Below are positions 1 to 8,138 of a stretch of DNA of 64,000 nt, one piece after another. A program made the translations under genes and the position numbers. Source of the stretch: Streptomyces sp. ICC1 (GTDB lineage: Bacteria; Actinomycetota; Actinomycetes; Streptomycetales; Streptomycetaceae). A model generated the notes under the pieces. It was not told the origin of the DNA, searched no databases, and was given only the letters and a program-made list of their open reading frames with translations. The stretch covers positions 310,001-374,000 of the forward strand of contig NZ_CP030287.1 in assembly GCF_003287935.1 (NCBI RefSeq), in the 5' to 3' direction. Every line of letters begins with the position of its first letter. Position 1 is the first letter of the stretch.

Positions 1-1
1 C

Positions 2-1024
2 GCGGCCGTCCTCGTGCTGCGGCGCAGGCGGCCCCGCACCGTACTGGCCGCGACGATCGGGCTCTCGCTGCTGGAGCTGACCACCGGGGAGCCGCGGGCG
101 CCCGTCGCCATGTGCACGGTGATCGCCCTGTACACGCTGGCCTCCCGCAGCGACCGGCCCACCACCTGGCGGATCGGCCTGCTCACCATGGCCGGGCTGA
201 CGGGCGTGGCCATGCTGGCCGGCCCGCTGCCCTGGTACGCGCAGGAGAACATCGGCATCTTCGCCTGGACCGGCATGGCCGCGGCCGCCGGGGACGCGGT
301 GCGCAGCCGCCGGGCCTTCGTCGACGCCATCCAGGAGCGGGCCGAGCGCGCCGAGCGGACCCGGGAGGAGGAGGCCCGGCGGCGGGTCGCCGAGGAGCGG
401 CTGCGCATCGCCCGGGACCTCCACGACGTGGTGGCCCACCACATCGCCCTGGTCAACGTGCAGGCCGGGGTGGCCGCGCACGTCATGGACAAGCGCCCCG
501 ACCAGGCGAAGGAGGCGCTCGCCCACGTCCGCGACGCCAGCCGCTCCGCGCTGAACGAGCTGCGGGCCACCGTCGGGCTGCTGCGCCAGTCCGGGGATCC
601 GGAGGCGCCGACCGAGCCCGCTCCGGGCCTGGCCGTGCTGGACGACCTCGTGGACACCTTCCGGCACGCCGGGCTCCCGGTGAAGGTGATCGTGCAGCTG
701 GGACGCGACCGCGACCCGCTGCCGGCCGCCGTGGACCTGGCGGCGTACCGGGTGATCCAGGAGGCCCTGACCAACGTGCGCAAGCACGCCGGGCCGGGGG
801 CGGACGCCGAGGTGAGCGTGGTCCGGGTGGGCGGCTCCGTGGAGGTGACCGTGCTGGACGACGGCGGCACCCCGGACGGTCCCGAGCCCCGGCCGGTGGA
901 CGAGGGCGGCGGGCACGGCCTGCTCGGGATGCGCGAGCGGGCCGTCGCCCTGGGCGGCTCCTGCTTCGCCGGCCCCCGGTTCGGGGGCGGCTACCGGGTG
1001 CACGCGATCATCCCGGCGGGCTGA
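2..1024 (+). CDS. Sensor histidine kinase, 5'-truncated by the window edge
   Basis: This is the C-terminal part of a two-component sensor kinase of the HisKA_3 (NarL/DesK-partner) class. The open frame runs in from the left edge, so the true start lies outside the window. The visible part begins with hydrophobic segments that look like the last transmembrane helices. A charged linker follows, then the dimerisation/phosphoacceptor motif RIARDLHDVVAHH, whose first His is the probable phosphorylation site. A HATPase_c domain closes the protein, with an N box around EALTNVRKHA and a G box around GHGLLGMRERA. It would phosphorylate a LuxR-type response regulator, presumably encoded upstream. It converges on the GH114 gene. 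The kinase class is certain; the signal is unknown. Confidence 0.9.
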   Translation, partial: AAVLVLRRRRPRTVLAATIGLSLLELTTGEPRAPVAMCTVIALYTLASRSDRPTTWRIGLLTMAGLTGVAMLAGPLPWYAQENIGIFAWTGMAAAAGDAVRSRRAFVDAIQERAERAERTREEEARRRVAEERLRIARDLHDVVAHHIALVNVQAGVAAHVMDKRPDQAKEALAHVRDASRSALNELRATVGLLRQSGDPEAPTEPAPGLAVLDDLVDTFRHAGLPVKVIVQLGRDRDPLPAAVDLAAYRVIQEALTNVRKHAGPGADAEVSVVRVGGSVEVTVLDDGGTPDGPEPRPVDEGGGHGLLGMRERAVALGGSCFAGPRFGGGYRVHAIIPAG

Positions 1025-1076
1025 CCCGGAGCCCCCGGGCCCCCGGCCCCGGTGGCCGGCGGCCCGGAGCCCCGGG

Positions 1077-1904
1077 CTACCGGCAGACCTGGCGCCAGAC
1101 GCCCAGTTCGTACTTCTTCTGCAGCGAGCTGAGCTTCGCCTCCCGGGCCCGCGGGCACCACTGCGCGAGCGGCTTCTCGTACTCGACGTGAAAGACCGCC
1201 TTGCCCGCCTCCACGAACGGGGCGAGCTTGTCGCACTCGTCGTACTGCATGCACTGCTCGTTGACCGCGAAATCGAACTCCCCCACCAGCTGCGGGATCT
1301 GGTCCAGGTCGTTCTTCAGCCCCACCGCGAGGCCCCGGTCGTGCGCGAGCTTCGCGATCAGCCGGTTGTACGCCAACTGGTCGGCGGCGGTGAGCGGGAA
1401 CCCTGACTTGTTGCGGTAGGCGTCCATGTTGTCCGGCTCCACGGCGTCGAAGCCCTTGTCCCGGCACATGTCGAACCGGGCGGCGATCAGCGGCTCCAGC
1501 TCCGCGAGCCGCCGGATGTCGAGCCAGCGCTCGCCCTCCCAGCCGTTGCCCTCCCCGCGCAGCGCCGGCGGGAAGGCCCCGGCGTCCGGCCGGAAGTCCT
1601 CCCAGGCTCCGGTGGAGAGGTAGCAGACGGTCCGCCGGCCGGCCGCCTTCAGCTCGGCGACCTGCTCCTTGGTGGTGGTGAACCCGTCGACGTCGTAGAC
1701 GGCCGCCTTCACCGAGGTGTCGAGCTTCCCGGTGAGCTGCCACTGCCAGCCGACGCCGGGCGCGGGCTGCCAGCGCTCCCCCGGCGCCGGGGCGGGCGAG
1801 AGGTCGTCCGGCAGGTCCTCGTCCTCCGGGGCGGACGTGCAGGACGCGAGGAGCAGCAGCGCCGCGAGGAGCAGCGTGCCGCGGCCCGCGAGGGTCCGTC
1901 TCAT
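1077..1904 (-). CDS. GH114 endo-alpha-1,4-polygalactosaminidase-like lipoprotein
   Basis: This 275-aa protein belongs to the GH114 glycosidase family, whose fungal member Ega3 cleaves alpha-1,4-galactosamine polymers. The start chosen begins MRRTLAGRG and is followed by a hydrophobic stretch ending in a lipobox (LASC, Cys22), so it should be a surface lipoprotein. Family landmarks include YDVDGF near residue 70, an acidic EPDNMD segment and NEQCMQYDEC, which carry the acidic residues expected in the TIM-barrel active site. Its start overlaps the end of the spherulin-4 gene by 4 bp (ATGA), so the two are translationally coupled. It is probably the hydrolase of the exopolysaccharide locus; the substrate is inferred from family and neighbours. 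Confidence 0.88.
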   Translation of the reverse strand: MRRTLAGRGTLLLAALLLLASCTSAPEDEDLPDDLSPAPAPGERWQPAPGVGWQWQLTGKLDTSVKAAVYDVDGFTTTKEQVAELKAAGRRTVCYLSTGAWEDFRPDAGAFPPALRGEGNGWEGERWLDIRRLAELEPLIAARFDMCRDKGFDAVEPDNMDAYRNKSGFPLTAADQLAYNRLIAKLAHDRGLAVGLKNDLDQIPQLVGEFDFAVNEQCMQYDECDKLAPFVEAGKAVFHVEYEKPLAQWCPRAREAKLSSLQKKYELGVWRQVCR

Positions 1905-2593
1905 CCGGCGGCCTCCAGTGCGTACGGAAGGGTCCCCCACGGGTGCGCGCCCGTCCCGGGGACCGCGCAGTGCACGGCCGCGCCCCGCTGGACCGCGAGC
2001 TGCCCGGCGAGTTCGGCGGGGGCGCCCGGCGGGACGGCGTACACGAGGTGGCAGAACCGCTGGGCGGGGTGGTCTGCCGTCCACGGCGGTACGGCGGCCG
2101 CGTCCCGGTAGGCGTCCCAGGGGCCCTCGAAGGTGACGAGCAGGTCGGCGAGTTCGGCGTAGCCGGGGTGCGGGTGCACTCCGTGGTTGAGGACCAGGGT
2201 CCGCGCCCCGGCGGCCCGTGCGGCGACGCCGAGCCGTCCGTAGTGCGCGAGGAACTCCGGGCCGGCGGCGGCCTGGTCGAGGAAGGCCCCGTCGGTGCCG
2301 TACCAGTCCCGGTGGCGCAGCAGGTCCTGGACGACGGCGGCGTGCGGGCGGCGCCCGTAGTCGGTGTCGGCGTACCCCAGGACGGGCACCCCGGCTCCGC
2401 GCAGCCGCTCGGCGACGGCGGCGAACCGCTCGTCGGGGGCGTCGCCCGGCCCGCTGTCGGGGTTGAGCACCACCGAGTGCAGCCGGGGCGCGGAGCGGAT
2501 GAGCAGCTCCCATTCCTCGGGCCGGTCGGCGGGATGCTCGTAAAGGGGCACCAGCAGCATGGGGTCCTTCTTCTCGTACGGGATCACGTGCAT
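1901..2593 (-). CDS. Spherulation-specific family 4 (GH135-like) protein
   Basis: This 230-aa protein resembles the spherulin-4 family, which includes fungal Sph3 (GH135), a hydrolase needed for galactosaminogalactan synthesis. The signature is MLLVPLYEHP near the start, followed by acidic and aromatic segments such as VLGYADTDYG and GAFLDQAAAG that form the likely catalytic cleft, and LVLNHGVHPHPGYAEL. Unlike fungal Sph3, no signal peptide or membrane anchor is visible, so it may act in the cytoplasm or leave by another route. It lies 15 bp after the membrane protein gene and overlaps the GH114 gene by 4 bp. The start at 2593 is the longest; a downstream ATG beginning MLLVPL is also possible. 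Confidence 0.85.
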   Translation of the reverse strand: MHVIPYEKKDPMLLVPLYEHPADRPEEWELLIRSAPRLHSVVLNPDSGPGDAPDERFAAVAERLRGAGVPVLGYADTDYGRRPHAAVVQDLLRHRDWYGTDGAFLDQAAAGPEFLAHYGRLGVAARAAGARTLVLNHGVHPHPGYAELADLLVTFEGPWDAYRDAAAVPPWTADHPAQRFCHLVYAVPPGAPAELAGQLAVQRGAAVHCAVPGTGAHPWGTLPYALEAAG

Positions 2594-2608
2594 CCGGGTC
2601 CGGCCCCC

Positions 2609-4138
2609 TCAGCGGTGGGCCGTCGCGCGGCCGAGCAGCAGGCAGACGAGCGTGCCCAGCGCGAGGGCCGCGGCCCCGGCGACGGCCACCTGCACGGCAC
2701 GCGGCTGGCCCGCTCCGAGGAGCAGGGCCAGGCTCTGCGCCACGGCGGCCGAGGCGACGACGACCGCGGCGGGCCGCACCGCCCCGAAGGACTGCAGGAG
2801 CAGCCCGGTCCACATCACGGCGCCGAGCAGCAGCAGGGTGGCGGTGCGCACCCCGGTCAGGGTGGGCGCGCCGGGCCAGAGCAGGGTTCCGGTGACGCCG
2901 AGGGCGAGCAGCACCGCGAGGTAGGCGGCGAGGCACTGGGTCAGGGTCGCGAGCATCCGCAGCCGGAACTGCCGGGGCGAGCGGGCCGCCCGCAGCCCGG
3001 CCAGGCTGCCGCTGCGGAACCGGTGGAGCAGCCATTCGGCGGGGCCCATGCTGAGGGTGAGGGCCACCGCCGAGGGGGCCGCGACCGCCTCGACCGGGCC
3101 GCCCGCGAGCACCTCGCCGAGGGCGGCGTACAGCACGAGCAGGCCGGTGCCCAGGCCGAAGACCCCGTACGGGACGGAGTCGCCGATCCGGGGGCCGCGC
3201 GGCGCGTACTCCTCCTCGGCGCCGCGCAGCATCTGCCAGCGGACCGGGCCCCGTTCGCCCGGGCGGCGTTCGCTCCAGGTGCGGACCCGGCGCACGAGGG
3301 CCCGTACCCCGTCGGCCAGGGGGAGCTCCCGCAGGGCCAGCGCGCAGGCGGCCAGCAGGGAGAGCGCCAGCAGGCAGACCCGCACCGGAACGGGCAGTTC
3401 CACCAGCAGCGCGAGCACCGCCCCGCAGGCCATCGGGGCCAGCGCGGCGAGCAGCACCCGCTCCCGCCCCAGCACGAGCAGCACGGTGGCGGCCCCGACG
3501 TACAGGGCCTGGCCGGCGGCGAAGGCGTAGGAGAACGGGGGCCCGCCGGGCACCGCCAGCGCGGCGGCGGTGCCGAGCAGGGCCCCGGCGGGGGCGCCGA
3601 GCAGCAGGGTCCGCCCGGCGGCGTGGCGGTCGCCGAGGCCGAGCCAGGAGTAGGCCCGGTGGGACAGGGTCTGGTCCCAGACCCAGCCGATGAGGGCCCC
3701 GGCGAGCAGGGTCAGCGTCCCGGCGGGCAGCCCCAGCCGGTCCTTGGGCCCCTCCAGGAGGGGTGCGCCCAGCAGGTAGGCGAGGCCGGGCAGAGCGAAG
3801 ATCACCCCGCGCAGGAGGCAGGCGGTGAGGGGGACCTTCCAGGGGTCGGGCACCCGGTCGGGCTCCGGGTAGGAGCGCGGCACGCGGGCGTAGAGCTCCT
3901 CGGCGAGGCCGAAGGAGTCCTCGCGCCCGTAGGTGAGCCGGATGTGCTCGTCGGTCATCCCGTCGGATTCGAGGACGGCCGCGATCTCGTCCGGGTGTAC
4001 GGCGGCCGCGATGAGGAGGTCGAGGCGCCCCGCGAGCTCGTCCATCGGGTCCTCGGCGGGCTCGGCGCTCTTGCGGGGCCGGGGCACGGCGGGCAGGGTG
4101 TCGCCGCCGGGCACTTTCAGCCAAAGCGATCCGCTCAC
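2609..4138 (-). CDS. Polytopic membrane protein of the Pel/GAG-like locus
   Basis: This protein is about 509 aa. I chose the GTG start at 4138 because it overlaps the stop of the glycosyltransferase gene in a 4-bp GTGA arrangement; the longer frame would intrude 60 bp into that gene. A soluble N-terminal part of about 110 residues (MDELAGRLDLLIAAAVHPDE and on) precedes roughly 11-12 hydrophobic segments. I do not recognise a named family with certainty. By position beside a PelF-like GT4 it could provide the membrane translocation function that PelG or the multispan part of the fungal GT4 enzyme supplies. That role is inference from context. Confidence 0.75.
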   Translation of the reverse strand: MSGSLWLKVPGGDTLPAVPRPRKSAEPAEDPMDELAGRLDLLIAAAVHPDEIAAVLESDGMTDEHIRLTYGREDSFGLAEELYARVPRSYPEPDRVPDPWKVPLTACLLRGVIFALPGLAYLLGAPLLEGPKDRLGLPAGTLTLLAGALIGWVWDQTLSHRAYSWLGLGDRHAAGRTLLLGAPAGALLGTAAALAVPGGPPFSYAFAAGQALYVGAATVLLVLGRERVLLAALAPMACGAVLALLVELPVPVRVCLLALSLLAACALALRELPLADGVRALVRRVRTWSERRPGERGPVRWQMLRGAEEEYAPRGPRIGDSVPYGVFGLGTGLLVLYAALGEVLAGGPVEAVAAPSAVALTLSMGPAEWLLHRFRSGSLAGLRAARSPRQFRLRMLATLTQCLAAYLAVLLALGVTGTLLWPGAPTLTGVRTATLLLLGAVMWTGLLLQSFGAVRPAAVVVASAAVAQSLALLLGAGQPRAVQVAVAGAAALALGTLVCLLLGRATAHR

Positions 4139-5664
4139 CACAGGCTCCCGTCGGCGGCCAGTTCCTTGTACCAGGGGTCGGCGAGCCGCTGGGTCCACGC
4201 GTCGCCCGCGTGCACGGGCAGCACGGGCTGGCCCGCATGCTTTTCATGGGCAAGTTCGCGGTAGATGTGCCGGAAGCCGTCCACGGACTGGTGGAGCGTG
4301 AACTTCTCGACCACCCGCTTGCGGGACATCCGGCCCAGCTCGGCGCGGCGTTCGTCGTCGCGGAGCAGGGCGAGGGTGGCGCGGGCCATGGTCTCGGGCT
4401 CGCGCGGCGGGACGACGAGGCCGGTGTCGGCGACGGCCTCGCGGACCCCGCCCACATCGGTGGAGACGGTGGTGCGGCCGCAGGACATGGCCTCGATGAT
4501 CGAGAAGGGGAAGCCCTCGCTGATGGAGGAGAGCATCACGACGGAGCCGGCCGCGTAGGCCCGGGCGACGTCGCTGATGCGGCCCTCGTAGGAGATCCCG
4601 TCGCTCACCCCCAGCTCGGCGGCGAGCTTCTCCAGCGTGAGCTTGTACTCCTCGCACCCGGCCGGGACCGGGCCGAAGAGGCGCAGCCGCAGGGCGGGCA
4701 GCTCCTCGCGCATGAACGCGTAGGCCCGGATCAGGGTTTCGAGGTCCTTGATCGGGTCGATGCGGCCGCACCAGCTGAGGGTGGGGACCTCCGGTTCGGG
4801 ACCCGCCTCGGGGAAGGCGTGCGGGTCGACCCCGTTGTAGACGGTGCGGATCCGCTCGGACGCGGCGCCCCCGCGCTCCTCCCAGCGGCGGTTGTACTGG
4901 TTGCACGGGGTGATCAGGTCGGCCTGCCGGTAGCCCTCGGTGTTGAGCTCGCGGTAGAAGCCGAGCATCAGCGCCTTGACGGGCCAGCGCTGTTCGGCGG
5001 TGCGGTAGCCGAGGTAGCGCTCGCGCAGGTAGATCCCGTGCTCGGTGAGGAGGAACGGCACCTGGTCGAGGTACTTGGCGGCGAGCGCGGGGAGGGTGGC
5101 CAGCCCGCTGCTGACGGCGTGCGCGACGCTGTCGGGCGGGATCCGCACGGACAGCGGGCGCAGCGCGTGTTCCAGCAGGTCGGTGGCGGTGAGCGCGTCG
5201 TGGATGGTGGGCTCGGCGTCCGCGGTCGCGAGGCCGGCGCGGGTCCAGACGGTCATCAGCAGGCGCAGGACCGATTCGGAGCGCAGGGCCGGGGCGAGCC
5301 GGCCGGCGCGGGCCAGCAGGGCCAGTTCGCGCAGCGATTCGGAGAATCCCCCGCGCTGCGGGTCCAGCAGGGAGAGCAGGAAGGTCTCGTAGGTCTCGGT
5401 GAAGCGGCGCCGGGCCTTGCCCCGCAGGCCGGAGCGCAGCTTCCTGGCCGGCGCGGGCCCCCAGAGCGGAACGGCGGTGTGGCGGTAGACGTTGCGCGGC
5501 AGTTCCCAGGTGACCGGCTCACGTCCGGAGCCGGTCAGGGCTATGACGTTGAAGTCGACCTCCGGCATGCCGCGCACCAGTTGGTCGCACCAGGTGCTGA
5601 CGCCCCCGTGGACGTGCGGGTACGTGCCTTCGGTGAGCATGGTGACATGACGCCCATGGCTCAT
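4135..5664 (-). CDS. pelF: PelF-like GT4 family glycosyltransferase
   Basis: This 509-aa cytosolic GT-B glycosyltransferase closely resembles the PelF group, which polymerises N-acetylhexosamine from UDP sugars in Pel and GAG exopolysaccharide synthesis. The N-terminus MLTEGTYPHVHGGVSTW is the hallmark PelF glycine-rich start. The C-terminal half shows the GT4 nucleotide-sugar site, with LSWCGRIDPIKDL near residue 290, a Lys-containing loop, and the EX7E-type SEGFPFSIIEAMSCG. ATG 5664 has a G-rich ribosome binding site just upstream. It starts 100 bp after the deacetylase gene and overlaps the membrane protein gene by 4 bp, so the genes form one operon. The family is certain; the exact polymer is inferred. 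Confidence 0.92.
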   Translation of the reverse strand: MSHGRHVTMLTEGTYPHVHGGVSTWCDQLVRGMPEVDFNVIALTGSGREPVTWELPRNVYRHTAVPLWGPAPARKLRSGLRGKARRRFTETYETFLLSLLDPQRGGFSESLRELALLARAGRLAPALRSESVLRLLMTVWTRAGLATADAEPTIHDALTATDLLEHALRPLSVRIPPDSVAHAVSSGLATLPALAAKYLDQVPFLLTEHGIYLRERYLGYRTAEQRWPVKALMLGFYRELNTEGYRQADLITPCNQYNRRWEERGGAASERIRTVYNGVDPHAFPEAGPEPEVPTLSWCGRIDPIKDLETLIRAYAFMREELPALRLRLFGPVPAGCEEYKLTLEKLAAELGVSDGISYEGRISDVARAYAAGSVVMLSSISEGFPFSIIEAMSCGRTTVSTDVGGVREAVADTGLVVPPREPETMARATLALLRDDERRAELGRMSRKRVVEKFTLHQSVDGFRHIYRELAHEKHAGQPVLPVHAGDAWTQRLADPWYKELAADGSLW

Positions 5665-5764
5665 GCGGTGTGTCCCCCCAGGACGGAAAAGGGGCCGGCG
5701 CCCGTGGTTCGCGGAGCGCCGGCGCTAGGTCGTACGTGTGGTCGACTCGTCAGGGCCCGGGCGG

Positions 5765-7792
5765 TCAGGGCATGCGCAGCGTGACCGCGCTCTGGAGCAG
5801 CTCGGGGGCCGTCCAGGTGGAGCGGGAGCCGGCGTAGGCGGTGCCGAAGTCGGCGGTGCCGAGCAGCAGCTGCTTCTTGGTGCCGGTGGGCGCGGTGAGC
5901 GGGGCGACGACTCCGGAGGGCGCCTTGACGGTGACGTCCTTGCCGATGCGGTAGGCGGTGACCTGGTTGGCGGCGATCGCGGCGTTCCAGGCGGCGCGGC
6001 GCTGGAGCTCGACGCCGGTGTCCTTCATGCTCTGGTTCACGATCGGCGCGCTGGGCGCGTAGAGCGTGCGGTAGGAGTCGAGGACCGAGTTGAGCACCGG
6101 GTAGAGGGTGCGGTCCTCGGCCAGGTTGCTCTGGTGGACGTAGTGCGGGCGCGGGTCGTTGTTCAGGACGTGCCGCATGGCGGTCCTGGCCTCGGCCGGG
6201 ACGATGTAGCCCAGGTAGCCGGTGTCGGCGTCGAGCGGGGCCGGCAGGCAGGTGGAGGTGCCGGGGTTGTCCTCGCAGATCCCGCTGCCGCCGTGGGCCC
6301 GGCTGGTGTAGATCCAGTTGTACTCGTCGGCCATCTCGGAGTTCGTGCCCGTGTTGTAGTACACGTTCATCGGGTACCGGGGGACGGTCAGCGCGGCGCC
6401 CACCGGCCGCTGCACGGGCTCGCGGGAGTTGTCGCTGCCCGCCCACCTCACACCGTTGTCGGCGAGCGCGCCGGCCAGATTGGGGTTGTCCTGGCCCTGC
6501 TGCGGAAGGGTCTTGAGGCCGGAGTGCTCACCGGTGACCAGCTCGGTCCTGTCGGTGGTGATGCCCTTGGAGGCGGCCCAGTTGTTGTTGTCCCGGATCT
6601 GCGCCGAGATCTCGGCGCGGCTCATCCAGTTGACGGCGCCCTGGGCGTTCTTCGTGCAGGTCCACGGGGTCGTGGTGGTGTCCTGGACACAGCCGAGGAA
6701 CGGGTGGGTGTAGGTGTGGTTCATCCACCGGTACTTCGCCCGGTCGGCGATGAGCTGGGCGGTCAGCGCGTCGGTGTTGCCGCTCGAAGCCTTCCACTCT
6801 TCGCCCGCGCCCGCGTTGAAGAGCAGGTCGAGCTTGAAGTTCTTCGACGTCTGCCACTGCGCCAGGTACTGGGCGTCGGCGGCCGTCATCCGGATCGTGG
6901 ACTCCTGGCCCTCGCCGCCCGCACAGGCGTAGTCGCCGGGGGTGCAGTTGAGCTCCTTGCTCCAGCGGGCGTCCGGGGCGAAGACGTCGTCGACGTGGAC
7001 CGCGAAGTAGTTGCGCTCCTGGCCGAGGTGGACGCCCTGGGTGACCCACTCGACGATGCCGCGGGCCAGCAGCCGGAACTGCTGCTGGTACTGGTTGTAC
7101 CCGAAGGTGACGACCAGCTCGCTGCGCCCGTCGTGGGTGTACTCGCCGACGAGCGAGGCCCGTCCGGAGCCGACCGGGGCGTCGAGGTAGCTGGTGTAGC
7201 CGGTCCGCGGCTTGGCCATGAACCCGTAGCTCTCCGGGATCAGCGCCGAGTTGTCCTCGAAGGCGACCTGGCCGCCGAGGTAGCCGAAGGGGCCCGTCTT
7301 GCCGGCCGCGGTGACGGCGGCCTGCGTGCCGTCGAGCGTCCCGCTGTAGCCGCCGTTGTCGGTGTACTCCAGGCCGACCCCCGGGTGCGCCCAGGTGTAC
7401 GCGTCCACCTGGCGGATCCCGTACGTCGTCTCGTACGCGGTGAGCGCGGCCATCTCGGCCGAGCCCGCGCCGAACGGGTTCTCGTTCGGCAGCACCACGC
7501 CCTGGAACTTGGCGCGCGGCCGCCCGTCGACCGTGTCGGCGAGGAACGCCGCGTTGACCACGGGGCGGCTGCCGCTGCCCAGGTCGACGCGGGTGTACGG
7601 AACTCCGGTGTCGCGCAGTTCCGCCGTGATCGCCTCGACCGAGCTGCCGCCGTCGTCAACGACGAGCACCCTCAGGTCGATGCGCGGAGTGACGGCCGCC
7701 GAGGCGGTCGCTCCGGGTACTGCAACGGACGCTATGGCAGCCGCGAGGCACACGGCGGCGAGCCTGTTCATCCGGTTCTTCTTCTGGACCAT
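5765..7792 (-). CDS. Agd3-like (CE18) secreted polysaccharide deacetylase
   Basis: This 675-aa secreted protein begins with a basic N-terminus and a hydrophobic core ending near ATASA, a Sec signal peptide. It resembles Agd3, the fungal carbohydrate esterase family 18 enzyme that deacetylates N-acetylgalactosamine in galactosaminogalactan. A Rossmann-like N-terminal domain (LRVLVVDDGGSSVEAI) precedes the metal-dependent deacetylase domain. There, HVDDVF near residue 270 supplies the catalytic and metal Asp residues, and MNHTYTHPFLGC supplies the paired metal-binding His. It is the first gene of the minus-strand exopolysaccharide operon, transcribed away from pepA. The deacetylase fold is well supported; the GalNAc polymer substrate is inferred from the accompanying GH114, spherulin-4 and PelF-like genes. 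Confidence 0.87.
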   Translation of the reverse strand: MVQKKNRMNRLAAVCLAAAIASVAVPGATASAAVTPRIDLRVLVVDDGGSSVEAITAELRDTGVPYTRVDLGSGSRPVVNAAFLADTVDGRPRAKFQGVVLPNENPFGAGSAEMAALTAYETTYGIRQVDAYTWAHPGVGLEYTDNGGYSGTLDGTQAAVTAAGKTGPFGYLGGQVAFEDNSALIPESYGFMAKPRTGYTSYLDAPVGSGRASLVGEYTHDGRSELVVTFGYNQYQQQFRLLARGIVEWVTQGVHLGQERNYFAVHVDDVFAPDARWSKELNCTPGDYACAGGEGQESTIRMTAADAQYLAQWQTSKNFKLDLLFNAGAGEEWKASSGNTDALTAQLIADRAKYRWMNHTYTHPFLGCVQDTTTTPWTCTKNAQGAVNWMSRAEISAQIRDNNNWAASKGITTDRTELVTGEHSGLKTLPQQGQDNPNLAGALADNGVRWAGSDNSREPVQRPVGAALTVPRYPMNVYYNTGTNSEMADEYNWIYTSRAHGGSGICEDNPGTSTCLPAPLDADTGYLGYIVPAEARTAMRHVLNNDPRPHYVHQSNLAEDRTLYPVLNSVLDSYRTLYAPSAPIVNQSMKDTGVELQRRAAWNAAIAANQVTAYRIGKDVTVKAPSGVVAPLTAPTGTKKQLLLGTADFGTAYAGSRSTWTAPELLQSAVTLRMP

Positions 7793-8138
7793 TTCGGCCT
7801 TTCCCCCCGCAGGCGTCCTCGACTTCGGCCGGTGCCGTTGGGCCAGGCCGGGGAAGCTCTGTGGAAATGATGCAAAGGAACCCCGCGTCCCCTTGCGAGA
7901 GTGGCCCGAGTCTCTCGGACCTCGTCAGGTCTAAGGGGCAAACCTGGAACAGAGGCCACAGATGGGTGAACCTGGCAGTCTCTTGATCGAACAACTTGCC
8001 AAACCTTCGAGTGGCGTGCGGACGACTGCGTACGCGTAGGCTCATTTCCGGCGGCCATCGGGCCCGAATACGATCGCTACGGACGGCCGGCCACCCACTC
8101 GGCCCACACCACCAAAACGGAAGCGAGACTTCACCACC
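7793..8138. promoter_or_regulatory. Divergent intergenic region, deacetylase operon / pepA
   Basis: These 346 bp separate two divergent starts and must hold both promoters. On the minus side the AG-rich stretch immediately before ATG 7792 is the ribosome binding site for the deacetylase. I see no convincing operator and no gene; the long antisense frames crossing it have no family signature. Confidence 0.5.

Noticed and set aside
1077..4457. A single 1126-codon minus-strand frame covering GH114, spherulin and membrane genes
   Set aside because: Only its last 275 codons match a family; the upstream part is out of phase with two recognisable genes.
5738..7870. A 710-codon plus-strand frame antisense to the Agd3-like gene
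   Set aside because: No domain, no ribosome site, composition of a shadow frame; the deacetylase has signal peptide and catalytic motifs.
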